Below are positions 27,684 to 35,970 of a DNA stretch of 64,000 nt, piece by piece. Every line of letters begins with the position of its first letter. Positions within the stretch are counted from its first letter, which is position 1. A program made the translations under genes and the position numbers. The stretch is from JAIRNF01 sp031551125 (lineage in GTDB: Bacteria; Bacteroidota; Bacteroidia; Bacteroidales; UBA932): contig JAVBOB010000011.1 of the NCBI GenBank assembly GCA_031551125.1, positions 1 through 64,000 of the forward strand, given 5' to 3'. The notes under the pieces were generated by a model, which was given only the letters and a program-made list of their open reading frames with translations, was not told the origin of the DNA and made no database searches.

Positions 27684-27725
27684 TAAGCAGATTGCTTGGA
27701 CAAAAGCGCCTCGCAATGAACGAGC
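27684..27725. repeat. Truncated REP (family D)
   Basis: AAGCAGATTGCTTGG...GCGCCTCGCAATGA is the right half of the CGTCATTGCGAG repeat, lying between the DUF362 gene and the lipoprotein gene. Confidence 0.55.
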
Positions 27726-27736
27726 ATATATTAGTG

Positions 27737-28669
27737 TTACACCTTAATTCGGCTTATTTTCAGCTTATCCAAATCGGTTGTACCTACACCCAGCGCTTCG
27801 GCTTTTTGAATATGGCTAACGGCAGCCATTTCCATAGGTTCGGCTTGGTTAAAGTATTTAAGTGCGGCGGTATCAGCTGCTACAATATCTGTTGACATTA
27901 CGAGCGCTTTCAACGTAACCACATCGGCCTCCGATTTTCCTTTAGGCCCGTTTGATTTCATAATTCGGTAAGCATCAACAATATTAAGTACAGGCTTTTT
28001 GGTAATGGTGTTGCAATCGGCAATGCACTGTTGCAAGTCACTGGAGTGCCATGAGCGCCTGTCCCATATAATACCCATAAAGTTTTTCATCGATATGGTT
28101 AGCTTAGCGCCGCCGTGGTGCTTAAGAATAGGAACGTTTATCCACACATCGCAGTCGAGAATGGCTTCATGAATTTTTGTGCTCTTCAGCTTCACGCCAT
28201 TAGGTATATTCACATCACGGTAGTATTTCTCTTCATGAGCGTGAATCATTTTTCCGCCCGCGTCTTTCACCGCTTGTTCAATGCCGCTATTTTGGTAGCA
28301 TGCGCGCCATTCGTCACAAGTATGGTCAAATACCAACACTTCTTTTGCTCCGGCTTTCAGGCAATGCTTGATAATTGCCTTTACCAAATCAGGGTTGGTA
28401 TTGGCTGCCATTTCGGGAACACGGTCCCAGCCGATGTTAGGCTTTACCACTACGCTCTGTCCCTTTTTTATGAAACGGCTCATACCGCCCATAGACGCAA
28501 TGGCCTTTTCGAACATAACGTCGGGTTCGCCACCCATTACGGTTACTAAATCGTATGGAGAGTTTGGTGTCGATTTTTGTTGAGCAAGTAGCTTATCGGC
28601 TCCTCCAAGCTTAATTGCACCAAGTAGTCCGGTTAACGCTCCGGTGCGAAGAAAATCACGTCGTTTCAT
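27737..28669 (-). CDS. DUF362 protein with Tat signal
   Basis: A 310-aa DUF362-domain protein (LarA/ferredoxin-associated family of unknown reaction). The Tat leader MKRRDFLRTGALTGLLGAIK shows the twin-arginine motif, meaning export in folded form, perhaps with a cofactor. Family marks are VVVKPNIGWDRVPE near residue 68, FDHTCDEW near residue 118, and INVPILKHHGGAKLTISMKN near residue 177. It heads a probable unit with the lipoprotein and the polyferredoxin, which suggests a periplasmic redox job. No ferredoxin domain is fused to it, unlike many relatives. Confidence 0.88.
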   Translation of the reverse strand: MKRRDFLRTGALTGLLGAIKLGGADKLLAQQKSTPNSPYDLVTVMGGEPDVMFEKAIASMGGMSRFIKKGQSVVVKPNIGWDRVPEMAANTNPDLVKAIIKHCLKAGAKEVLVFDHTCDEWRACYQNSGIEQAVKDAGGKMIHAHEEKYYRDVNIPNGVKLKSTKIHEAILDCDVWINVPILKHHGGAKLTISMKNFMGIIWDRRSWHSSDLQQCIADCNTITKKPVLNIVDAYRIMKSNGPKGKSEADVVTLKALVMSTDIVAADTAALKYFNQAEPMEMAAVSHIQKAEALGVGTTDLDKLKISRIKV

Positions 28670-28709
28670 AGCGTAGTAGGTTAACGAAGAAAGGTTATGG
28701 TAATAAGCT

Positions 28710-28717
28710 CAAATGTA
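28710..28717 (-). promoter_or_regulatory. -7 promoter element for the DUF362 gene
   Basis: CAAATGTA on the plus strand reads TACATTTG on the minus strand, an exact TAnnTTTG match 40 bp before the DUF362 start. No -33 CAAA is obvious at the right distance. Confidence 0.45.
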
Positions 28718-28808
28718 CAAAAATTTCTGAATAAACGGGTTGTTTGGATTAAAGATTTAAGGAACAAAGAGCAAGGATGGCAAGTTGATAGCTTCAAGCC
28801 CTCACTTG

Positions 28809-28907
28809 TTACCCCCAACCCCCTGAAGGGGGCTTTTGGCTTGCACAAATGACTTCCTAATATGCAATTATGCACTTATTAAGCCCCCTTCAGGGGGTTG
28901 GGGGTAA
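28809..28907. repeat. MITE-like element (family A) with perfect 27-bp terminal inverted repeats
   Basis: Left arm 28809-28835 (TTACCCCCAACCCCCTGAAG then GGGGCTT) and right arm 28881-28907 are exact complements. The 45-bp interior is unique apart from a match to the copy at 1541. This is the best-preserved family member. The surrounding gap 28670-28976 otherwise holds AAAGAGCAAGGAT-type words and no gene. Confidence 0.85.
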
Positions 28908-28976
28908 TAGTAACTTGGATTACTTAGTGGTGAAAAATCCTCGCTCTTTAAATCTTTGCTCTCTATCTCTACCCAG

Positions 28977-29594
28977 CTAGAAGTTAAAAACCGGATGGGT
29001 CAACAGGTAGAAGAAGTTTTTCAATAGCGATGGATGGATAAAGATAGGATATATCAACCCGAACAGCGCTCCGTATAGGTGAGCGTCATGTCCAATGTTA
29101 TCCATACCCTTGCGTGCCATGTAGCTGGAGTAAACCATGTACAAAATGGCAAATATCACACCCGGAATAGGAATAACGCCCATAAAGTACAGGCTGCTCC
29201 AAGGGTTGAAGAAAATGGAAGCGAACATCACCGCAGCCACAGCTCCGGATGCGCCGATTGCCGAATAGTTAGGATTATTCTTATGTTTAATGATGGTGGT
29301 GATGGTTGCCACTATCATACCTCCAAAGTAGAGAATGAAAAAATGTTGAGCAAAATGACCGAGACGGTAGTACGCAAAGTATTGCTCAATGGCTTGGCTG
29401 AAGGAGTAAAACACAATCATGTTGATGGCCAAGTGGAAGTAGCTGCCATGTACAAACCCGTGTGTAATTACACGGTACCACTCCCGGTAGTGCACCACTC
29501 GGTATGGCGATAGCATTAACTTTTCGAATATACGTCCATCGTTCAGCGCAATAAGCGATACAATTACGGTTACAATCAGAATACTTAGAATCAT
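28977..29594 (-). CDS. Rhomboid-family intramembrane serine protease
   Basis: A 205-aa six-helix membrane protease. The catalytic serine is Ser116 in IGASGAVAAV and the catalytic His is His172 in DAHLYGALFG. The supporting HLAINMIVF segment (residues 54-62) corresponds to the conserved HxxxN motif of helix 2. It is complete, with the core six segments and no extra domain. Substrates of such enzymes cannot be predicted. It stands alone between repeat-bearing gaps. Confidence 0.92.
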   Translation of the reverse strand: MILSILIVTVIVSLIALNDGRIFEKLMLSPYRVVHYREWYRVITHGFVHGSYFHLAINMIVFYSFSQAIEQYFAYYRLGHFAQHFFILYFGGMIVATITTIIKHKNNPNYSAIGASGAVAAVMFASIFFNPWSSLYFMGVIPIPGVIFAILYMVYSSYMARKGMDNIGHDAHLYGALFGLIYPIFIHPSLLKNFFYLLTHPVFNF

Positions 29595-29625
29595 GGGCTA
29601 TGCGGTTGTTTGTTGTTACTTATTT

Positions 29626-29745
29626 ATGGACAAAAGAACAAGGATTAATAGACAAAAGATTTTTTAAATTCATTTGTCTTTGTTCTATTATCTCAATGTC
29701 TTTATTCCCTTACTATTAACCATTAACCTTTCACCATTAACTTGA
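29626..29745. repeat. GGACAAAAGAACAAGGATTAATAG inverted repeat (family F) plus flanking words
   Basis: GACAAAAGAACAAGGATTAA on the left faces TTTGTCTTTGTTCTATTATC on the right; then CATTAACCTTTCACCATTAA words follow. Similar material is at 41365-41560, 45000-45040, 46385-46415, 47880-48000 and 62226-62343. Confidence 0.65.
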
Positions 29746-30783
29746 TTAGTGCATCAGCTTATACAGCAGCTCACGCAGCAGCTCTTCATGTGTGGTTGAG
29801 GTGTTGTTGAACCCTTTGCTGCGCATATCGTACTCACGCAGCAGCGATACGCATTCCACCGTTTTACCTAACGAATATACGCGTATGGACGCTTCATAAT
29901 CCTTTACAAAGAAGGGGTGTACTCCCAGCTCTGATGCTATTTCACCTTGCGTTGCCTGACGTTTTTTCAGCGCATACAGCTTTAGCAGGTTGCGAAATAG
30001 CGAGTAAAGCGTTGCTATGGTTACCGTCAACGGGTAATCCGATGGATTTTTCGAAAAGTGGTAAGCAATGCGGTTAGCCTTTAGCACATCACGACGAGCT
30101 ACGGCGTTGTTAAGCTCAAACGTGTTATATTCTTTACTGATACCTATGTTCTGCTCAATATCGGCGGTTGTCAGCTTCTTACGGTCGGGTGGGAGTAAGG
30201 AGAACAGCTTGTCCAGCTCATTTACTATCTTGTTCAAGTCGCTGCCTACATAGTCAGCGAAGATGGCGCTGGCTGACGGTTCAATGCTATAACCCTGTTG
30301 TTGTACGTATGAGGTAATCCACGGTGAAACCTCATTTTCGTACATGGTAGCGGTTTCCAGCACGTCGCCCACTTTGCTTACCGTTTTGTAGAAAGCACTA
30401 CGCTTATCAACCGTTTTACCCTTTACACACAACACTAAGATGGTTGAAGCCAGCGGGGCTTTGGCGTACACCTCCAAATCTTCCAGCTTGCGTACGTTCT
30501 GCGCTTCACGTACAATCAGCACTTGGTTGTTAGCCATCATGGGGAAGCGGCGGGCAGCGTTGATGATGGTGTTTACATCAACATCCTTTCCGTACAAAAT
30601 AGTTTGGTTGAACGCTTTCTCCGCTTCGCTTAACACGTTGGCGGCAATGTATGCGCTCAGCTGGTCGATATAGTAAGCCTCTTCACCCATCAGCAGGTAA
30701 ATAGGCTTGTATATCTTTTGCTTCAGCCTACCGAGAATTTCTTGGTAGCTTGCAATGCTATCCTTTGCGCGTACTTTTGCCAT
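29746..30783 (-). CDS. holA: DNA polymerase III delta subunit (clamp-loader wrench)
   Basis: HolA opens the sliding clamp during loading at the replication fork. The 345-aa protein starts with the family's clamp-binding region (IYKPIYLLMGEEAYYIDQL, residues 20-38) and has the domain II/III pattern: VGSDLNKIVNELDKL near residue 195 and a C-terminal helical collar ending in a LLRELLYKLMH helix. Weakly conserved residues are usual for this family. It is full length. No replication genes are adjacent. Confidence 0.93.
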   Translation of the reverse strand: MAKVRAKDSIASYQEILGRLKQKIYKPIYLLMGEEAYYIDQLSAYIAANVLSEAEKAFNQTILYGKDVDVNTIINAARRFPMMANNQVLIVREAQNVRKLEDLEVYAKAPLASTILVLCVKGKTVDKRSAFYKTVSKVGDVLETATMYENEVSPWITSYVQQQGYSIEPSASAIFADYVGSDLNKIVNELDKLFSLLPPDRKKLTTADIEQNIGISKEYNTFELNNAVARRDVLKANRIAYHFSKNPSDYPLTVTIATLYSLFRNLLKLYALKKRQATQGEIASELGVHPFFVKDYEASIRVYSLGKTVECVSLLREYDMRSKGFNNTSTTHEELLRELLYKLMH

Positions 30784-30839
30784 CCTTGAATTTTGGGTAA
30801 AAATAGCAAAAGATTTGTATTGGAAGAAATATGAAGATT

Positions 30840-30983
30840 TGCGTATTGCGATATGAGATATGTGATGCTCAGACTATGAGTTTTTTGTAAATAGGATGGG
30901 ACACAGATGACACAGAAAGCACAGATATACACGGTGAAATCTCATATCGCAATACGCGTATCTCTATACAAAAATACCCGGTT
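30840..30983. repeat. Mixed family G and C inverted repeat
   Basis: GCGTATTGCGATATGAGATA (30840) faces ATCTCATATCGCAATACGCG (about 30940), and inside lies a GGGACACAGATGACACAGAA word of family C. One repeat family is thus nested in another. Confidence 0.75.
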
Positions 30984-31025
30984 AAATAAAAGCCCCTGAT
31001 GTTTTATTCATCAAGGGCTTTTTAT
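30984..31025 (-). terminator. Terminator behind glyA
   Basis: AGCCCCTGATG (30991-31001) pairs with CATCAAGGGCT (31009-31019) with one mismatch; read on the minus strand it is followed by TTTTATTTAA. It lies 19 bp past the glyA stop. Confidence 0.85.
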
Positions 31026-31043
31026 GTAGTGAATTAGCTTTGA

Positions 31044-32324
31044 CTACCAAGCAAACAGCTCAAAGTCTTTCATCATCTTGTTCACATCGGCACGAATGGC
31101 TGCCAGTGACTTTTCATCTTCCGGTGCGGCAAGTACGCGGTCAATCAGCTCAACAATGGGAGCCATGTGTTGCTCCTTCAAACCGCGAGTGGTAATAGCA
31201 GGAGTACCTACACGCAAGCCTGATGTTAGGAATGGTGAGCGACTATCAAAGGGAACCATGTTTTTGTTCACCGTAATATCGGCTAGTACCAACGATTTTT
31301 CGGCAACCTTACCTGTTAGCTCAGGAAACTTGGTGCGCAAGTCAATAAGCATTGAGTGGTTCTCCGTACCGCCTGATATGACCTTGTAGCCCTTGTCAAC
31401 AAAAGCCTGTGCCATAACAGCGGCATTCTTTTTTACCTGTGTTTGGTAAACCTTATATTCGGGTTGCAGGGCTTCTCCGAATGATACTGCTTTAGCAGCG
31501 ATAATGTGTTCCAGCGGTCCGCCTTGTATTCCGGGGAATACGGCGGAGTTCAGCAGCTGCGACATCATTTTTACCTGTCCCTTCGGAGTTTTTAGTCCCC
31601 AAGGATTTTCAAAATCTTTGCCCAAAAGGATAACGCCACCGCGAGGTCCGCGAAGGGTCTTATGCGTTGTAGAGGTAACAATATGAGCGTACTTCAGCGG
31701 GTTGTCCAACACTCCGGCAGCAATAAGTCCGGCAGGATGCGCCATATCTACCATGAAAATAGCGCCAACCTTATCGGCTATTTCGCGCATGCGCTTGTAA
31801 TCCCACTCACGAGAGTAGGCAGATGCACCACCCAGCAGCAGCTTAGGCTTGTGCTCTATGGCCAAACGCTCCATCATATCGTAGTCAACACGACCTGTAT
31901 CTTCTTTCACACCGTATGATACGGGCTTAAACCACATACCCGACATGTTTACGGGCGAGCCGTGTGAAAGGTGTCCGCCGTGTGCCAAGTCAAGACCTAA
32001 GAAGGTGTCACCGGGTTTCATAACCGCCATAAAGGCTGCCATGTTAGCCTGTGCGCCGGAGTGCGGTTGTACGTTGGCGTACTCTGCACCAAACAGCTGG
32101 CAAAGACGGTCGATAGCAAGCTGTTCCGATTGGTCAACCACCTCGCAACCGCCGTAGTAGCGTGCGCCCGGATAACCTTCGGCATACTTGTTGTTCATTA
32201 CCGAACCCATTGCTTCAAGCACTTGCGGGCTCACAAAGTTCTCTGATGCAATAAGCTCAATACCGTGCAGCTGACGGTCGCGTTCCTTGGCAATCAGGTC
32301 AAAAATTTGAGTGTCTCTTTTCAT
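31044..32324 (-). CDS. glyA: Serine hydroxymethyltransferase
   Basis: A PLP enzyme that converts serine and tetrahydrofolate to glycine and methylene-THF. The PLP lysine lies in VTSTTHKTLRGPRGG near residue 228. ASENFVSPQVLEAMGS and YAEGYPGARYYGGCE are the substrate- and folate-side motifs. The start is set at the ATG at 32324 (MKRDTQIFDLIAKERDRQ) because this fits the family N-terminus; the ORF extends 21 codons upstream into a repeat. At 426 aa it is of normal length. It is transcribed alone with its own terminator. Confidence 0.96.
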   Translation of the reverse strand: MKRDTQIFDLIAKERDRQLHGIELIASENFVSPQVLEAMGSVMNNKYAEGYPGARYYGGCEVVDQSEQLAIDRLCQLFGAEYANVQPHSGAQANMAAFMAVMKPGDTFLGLDLAHGGHLSHGSPVNMSGMWFKPVSYGVKEDTGRVDYDMMERLAIEHKPKLLLGGASAYSREWDYKRMREIADKVGAIFMVDMAHPAGLIAAGVLDNPLKYAHIVTSTTHKTLRGPRGGVILLGKDFENPWGLKTPKGQVKMMSQLLNSAVFPGIQGGPLEHIIAAKAVSFGEALQPEYKVYQTQVKKNAAVMAQAFVDKGYKVISGGTENHSMLIDLRTKFPELTGKVAEKSLVLADITVNKNMVPFDSRSPFLTSGLRVGTPAITTRGLKEQHMAPIVELIDRVLAAPEDEKSLAAIRADVNKMMKDFELFAW

Positions 32325-32338
32325 ATTAGCTTTATTAG

Positions 32339-32411
32339 TTGGATATGCGATTAGAGATATGCGATATGCGATTTCGGAACATCTCAAATCGCAATACGCA
32401 TATCGCAGTAC
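32339..32411. repeat. GCGATATGCGATTTCGG inverted repeat (family G)
   Basis: GGATATGCGATTAGAGATAT with GATATGCGATTT faces AAATCGCAATACGCATATCG. It fills the gap between lpdA and glyA. Confidence 0.75.
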
Positions 32412-32417
32412 TAGAAA

Positions 32418-33809
32418 TTACAAATGTACCACCTCCCCATACGCAGCAGCAGCGGCTTCCATTATAGCCTCGCTCATGGTGGGGTGGGGGTGTATGGACT
32501 TAATAAGGTCGTGTCCTTCTACACCTAAATTACGAGAAACAACCAAGCCTGCCACCATTTCGGTAACGTTGGCGCCAATCATGTGAGCACCCAACAGCTG
32601 GTTAGTTTGCGCATCAAATACCAGCTTTACAAAGCCGTCTTTTGCTCCGGCGGCGCTGGCTTTACCCGATGCGGTGAAGGGGAACTTGCCTACCTTAACC
32701 GTGTATCCCGCTTCTCCGGCGGCTTTTTCCGTCATACCTACCGATGCTACTTCGGGCGTGGTATAGGTACAGCCCGGTATGTTCTTATAGTTGATGGGGT
32801 GAACATCCATACCCGCAATTTTTTCAACACAGGCAATCGCTTCAGCCGACGCTACGTGGGCAAGTGCGGGTGTGTTGATAATATCGCCGATAGCGTAAAC
32901 ACCTTCCACGTTGGTGCGATAGAAGTCGTCAACCTTTACACGTCCCTTTTCCATGGCTATGCCCAGCTCTTCCAACCCTATGTTTTCTACGTTAGGCGAT
33001 ATACCAACTGCCGATAGCACAACTTCGGCTTCAACTACCTCTTCGCCTTTCTTTGTTTTGATGGTTACTTTGCACAAGTCACCAGTAGTATCAACCGTTT
33101 CAACAGATGCTTCGGTCATTACTTTGATACCCGCTTTACGGAATGAACGGCTTAGCTGATCTGACACATCCTTATCTTCCAGCGGAACTATGTTAGGCAT
33201 AAACTCTACCAGCGTAACCTTTGTACCCATGGCGTTATAGAAGTAGGCAAACTCACTACCAATAGCACCAGACCCTACTACAACCATTGATGCGGGTAGC
33301 TTATCCGGAACCAACGCCTGACGGTAACCTATAATCTTTTTACCATCAATAGGCAGGTTGGGAAGTACGCGAGAGCGTGCTCCTGTTGCCAGTATAATGT
33401 GCGGGGCTTCGAGCGTTTCCTTGCTGCCGTCGTCCTTCGTAACCTCCAGCTTGCCTTTAGCAAGTAGCTTGCCCGAACCTTTTATAACTTCAATCTTATT
33501 CTTTTTGAACAGGTACTCAATACCTTTGCTCATACCTGCGGCTACGTTGCGGCTACGTTCCACCACCTTTGCAAGGTCGGGTTTCACGTTACCTTCAATC
33601 GCTACACCGTAATCGGCGGCGTGAGCGGCATACTCATACACCTGAGCGCTCTTCAGCAAAGCTTTGGTGGGTATGCATCCCCAGTTTAGGCAAATTCCGC
33701 CCGGTTCGGCGCGTTCTACTACTGCCACGCTCATTCCCAGCTGCGAGGCTCTAATGGCGGCAACGTAGCCACCGGGGCCGCTGCCAACTACTACTAAATC
33801 GAAGCTCAT
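32418..33809 (-). CDS. lpdA: Dihydrolipoyl dehydrogenase (E3)
   Basis: An FAD enzyme that reoxidises dihydrolipoyl groups of 2-oxoacid dehydrogenase or glycine-cleavage complexes with NAD. The FAD motif GSGPGGYVAA lies at residues 9-18, the redox disulfide at Cys40 and Cys45 in GGICLNWGCIPTK, the NAD motif at GSGAIGSEFA near residue 180, and the active-site His-Glu in HPHPTMSEAI near residue 443. The length of 463 aa is standard. No E1 or E2 gene is adjacent; glyA lies just downstream on the same strand, so a link to glycine cleavage is possible but not shown. Confidence 0.96.
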   Translation of the reverse strand: MSFDLVVVGSGPGGYVAAIRASQLGMSVAVVERAEPGGICLNWGCIPTKALLKSAQVYEYAAHAADYGVAIEGNVKPDLAKVVERSRNVAAGMSKGIEYLFKKNKIEVIKGSGKLLAKGKLEVTKDDGSKETLEAPHIILATGARSRVLPNLPIDGKKIIGYRQALVPDKLPASMVVVGSGAIGSEFAYFYNAMGTKVTLVEFMPNIVPLEDKDVSDQLSRSFRKAGIKVMTEASVETVDTTGDLCKVTIKTKKGEEVVEAEVVLSAVGISPNVENIGLEELGIAMEKGRVKVDDFYRTNVEGVYAIGDIINTPALAHVASAEAIACVEKIAGMDVHPINYKNIPGCTYTTPEVASVGMTEKAAGEAGYTVKVGKFPFTASGKASAAGAKDGFVKLVFDAQTNQLLGAHMIGANVTEMVAGLVVSRNLGVEGHDLIKSIHPHPTMSEAIMEAAAAAYGEVVHL

Positions 33810-33862
33810 AGTGTAAATTATCTAATATATTTTGATTGTTGAATGCTTATTAATTGCTGTTA

Positions 33863-33895
33863 CAAACTTATGGAAAAATTGTGAGAATGTACAAA
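33863..33895 (-). promoter_or_regulatory. Promoter for lpdA
   Basis: CAAACTTA (33863-33870) reads TAAGTTTG on the minus strand, matching TAnnTTTG. CAAA at 33892-33895 is the -33 TTTG with 21-bp spacing. It lies 54 bp before the lpdA start. Confidence 0.65.
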
Positions 33896-34494
33896 TAACT
33901 TTACCCCCAACCCCCTAAATGGGCTTTTTACCACATAAATACATAGAATACACAGGAACATAGAGCTTCACAAAGAAATGTGTAGATTATGTTTTTGCCG
34001 TGTTCATCTGCCAAATCTGTGTCATCTGTGTGCATAGAAATGGAACACAGATAACGCTGAAAAGCACAGATTCACATGGTTTCAGTATTTAACCCAAGTT
34101 CTTGCTTATTTAGCTCCAACCCCCTGAAGGGGGCTTTGGCCTATGCAATCGACTTCCAAAAGTTCAACCTTGCAGTAGCAGGGTTCCCCCTTTAGGGGGT
34201 TAGGGGCAATCGTTGGCGGTATAAAGTGATAAATTGAAAAGTTAGCAACTTGAGTTATTAATTCTATGTGACTCTATGTACCTACATGCCTATGTGGTGA
34301 AAATCACCCTTTAAGGCTGAGTGCTAGTATAACAGACAACCACTGGCAATGTTTATAGATGGTACATATATACCATACTATTTAAGTTGTAAACATGCTG
34401 AATAGCATTAGGTTGAATTAGGTAAGGGGTAGTCCGTTCGAACAAATTTCACGAATAGGTGTTTTATAACCGTTGCTTTTTAGAAAACACAAGC
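33896..34494. repeat. 600-bp gap packed with dispersed repeats
   Basis: No gene is seen. In order: a half family A element (ACCCCCAACCCCCTAAATGG, 33903), a CCACATAAATACATAGAATA word, family C words (ATCTGCCAAATCTGTGTCAT, about 34008-34075), a family A copy at 34114-34208 (AACCCCCTGAAGGGGG and CCCCCTTTAGGGGGTTAGGG), and TCTATGTGACTCTATGTACC. The last 190 bp before 34495 look unique. Confidence 0.75.
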
Positions 34495-34992
34495 ATGAAA
34501 TTCTTTTACATTCCATTACTGTTTGCACTAGTGGGCTTTTCACAAGCAAAATCACAGGATAAGCCCAACGTCCCGGTTTACAGCTTCGCTCAGCTTGAGT
34601 CTATGCTGTATCCTTCGGCTGATAATGATACGCTGTACCTATTCAATTTCTGGGCAACCTACTGTGCTCCGTGCATCAAGGAGTTACCCGAGTTTGACCG
34701 TATAGGCGAGGAGTTGTCTGCACAAAAAGTTAAGGTGTTGCTGGTAAGCCTCGATTTTAAGTCGCAGCTGGAGTCAAGGGTTATTCCTTTTATTCAGAAG
34801 CGAGGCGTAAAATCAAAGGTTGTATTGCTAAGCGACCCTGATGCTAACGCATGGATTGACAAGGTGAGCAGCGAATGGAGCGGTGCGCTACCTGCAACGT
34901 TGGCGGTAAAAGGGGCTAAGCGTGAGTTTTACGAAAAAGCATTTACGTATGATGAATTAAAACAGCTAACAACAAAATTTCTGAACAAATGA
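34495..34992 (+). CDS. TlpA-like periplasmic thioredoxin
   Basis: An exported thiol-disulfide protein of 165 aa. The start at 34495 gives MKFFYIPLLFALVGFSQAKS, a signal peptide with cleavage near KSQ-DK; the longer ORF would add twelve residues. The thioredoxin domain carries CAPC in FWATYCAPCIKELP near residue 61 and ends with ALPATLAVKG, the cis-Pro region. It overlaps the next gene by 4 bp (ATGA), so the pair is one operon. It may supply reducing power to envelope proteins; the partner is unknown. Confidence 0.9.
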   Translation: MKFFYIPLLFALVGFSQAKSQDKPNVPVYSFAQLESMLYPSADNDTLYLFNFWATYCAPCIKELPEFDRIGEELSAQKVKVLLVSLDFKSQLESRVIPFIQKRGVKSKVVLLSDPDANAWIDKVSSEWSGALPATLAVKGAKREFYEKAFTYDELKQLTTKFLNK

Positions 34993-35591
34993 AAAAAATA
35001 GCATTACTGACAACTGTACTTTTTGCAAGCATTACCTGCACCTTTGCGCAAGGCTATAAGGTGGGCGATGTTGCTACCGACTTTAAGCTGAAGAACGTAA
35101 ACGGCAAGTATGTTTCACTGGCCGATTACCCTTCGGCCAAGGGCTTTATTGTAATCTTTACCTGCAACCATTGCCCTTACGCAAAGGCTTATGAGAATAG
35201 AATAATCGACCTTGATAATTCGTTTAAACCGATGGGCTACCCGGTTATTGCCATAAACTCTAACGACCCCGGCGTGGTGCCGGAAGACAGCTACGCCGAA
35301 ATGCAAAAGCGTGCAAAGGAAAAAAGCTTCCCCTTCCCTTACCTGTTTGACGAAGGACAAAAGGTATTTCCCGTATATGGAGCAACTCGCACGCCGCATG
35401 TATTTGTGCTGCAAAAAACAGAAAAAGGTAACGTAGTACGCTACATTGGCGCTATTGACGATAACTACGAAGATGCTTCGGAGGTAACTAAGCCTTACGT
35501 TGCTAATGCAATTGACGCATTAGTAATGGGCGAACAGGTGAACCCCGACTTTACCAAAGCGGTAGGTTGTAGCATTAAGGTGAAGAACTAA
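34989..35591 (+). CDS. Exported thioredoxin/peroxiredoxin-like (redoxin) protein
   Basis: A 200-aa protein with a signal peptide (MKKIALLTTVLFASITCTFA, cleavage after FAQ) and an AhpC/TSA-type redoxin fold. The active site is CNHC in FTCNHCPYAKAYENRI near residue 59, and the cis-Pro region is TRTPHVFVLQK near residue 136. The CxxC form, rather than a lone peroxidatic Cys, suggests thiol-disulfide exchange instead of peroxide reduction. Translation is coupled to the preceding TlpA-like gene through the ATGA overlap. Confidence 0.9.
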   Translation: MKKIALLTTVLFASITCTFAQGYKVGDVATDFKLKNVNGKYVSLADYPSAKGFIVIFTCNHCPYAKAYENRIIDLDNSFKPMGYPVIAINSNDPGVVPEDSYAEMQKRAKEKSFPFPYLFDEGQKVFPVYGATRTPHVFVLQKTEKGNVVRYIGAIDDNYEDASEVTKPYVANAIDALVMGEQVNPDFTKAVGCSIKVKN

Positions 35592-35833
35592 GCGCAGGAG
35601 GGAAGGTAATTTATATGAGAGATATACTTAGCACCTGCGAATTTTTATCAAATTCAACAAGTGAGTTTTTATCAAGTTCATGCGCAGTATCAAAAGATAT
35701 TTTTAACCGGAATGGTTTTCAGAACCTCATGGTAAGGCTTCACACCTCAAAAAGCGAGCTACTTACGTTGACCATACATTTTCAGAGTTTGGGGTAGAGT
35801 ATTGCGTGACTTTTGAAGGTATGCAAAAGAAAA

Positions 35834-35942
35834 GAGGGTGTCCAAAAAGCATTTGGTACCCTCTTTTCTTTGTATCCCTATCTGAGATTGAAATCAAATA
35901 TTCGATTCTCGTGAACCAATAAATGACTTTTTAGACAACCTC
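35834..35942. repeat. 109-bp element with IS-like terminal inverted repeats
   Basis: Left end GAGGGTGTCCAAAAAG (35834-35849) and right end CTTTTTAGACAACCTC (35927-35942) are complements at 14 of 16 positions and look like insertion-sequence ends. An inner hairpin (AGAAAAGAGGGT with ACCCTCTTTTCT, 35828-35869) could end transcription of both converging genes. The region 35592-35833 shows no credible gene; the 60-codon ORF there lacks codon bias and any family feature. Confidence 0.6.
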
Positions 35943-35970
35943 TTTTTCTTATAGCTTTGAGTGGTTTGAA

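Noticed and set aside
24846..28669. Periplasmic nitrate reductase cluster
   Set aside because: The polyferredoxin looks like NapH/NapG, but napA, napB and napC are absent.
28681..28875. A 64-codon minus-strand ORF before the DUF362 gene
   Set aside because: It reads through the family A element and the promoter of the DUF362 gene, so it is a chance frame.
35615..35797. A 60-codon ORF after the redoxin gene
   Set aside because: Ser/Leu-rich low-complexity translation, no ribosome site and no resemblance to any family; more likely spacer DNA.
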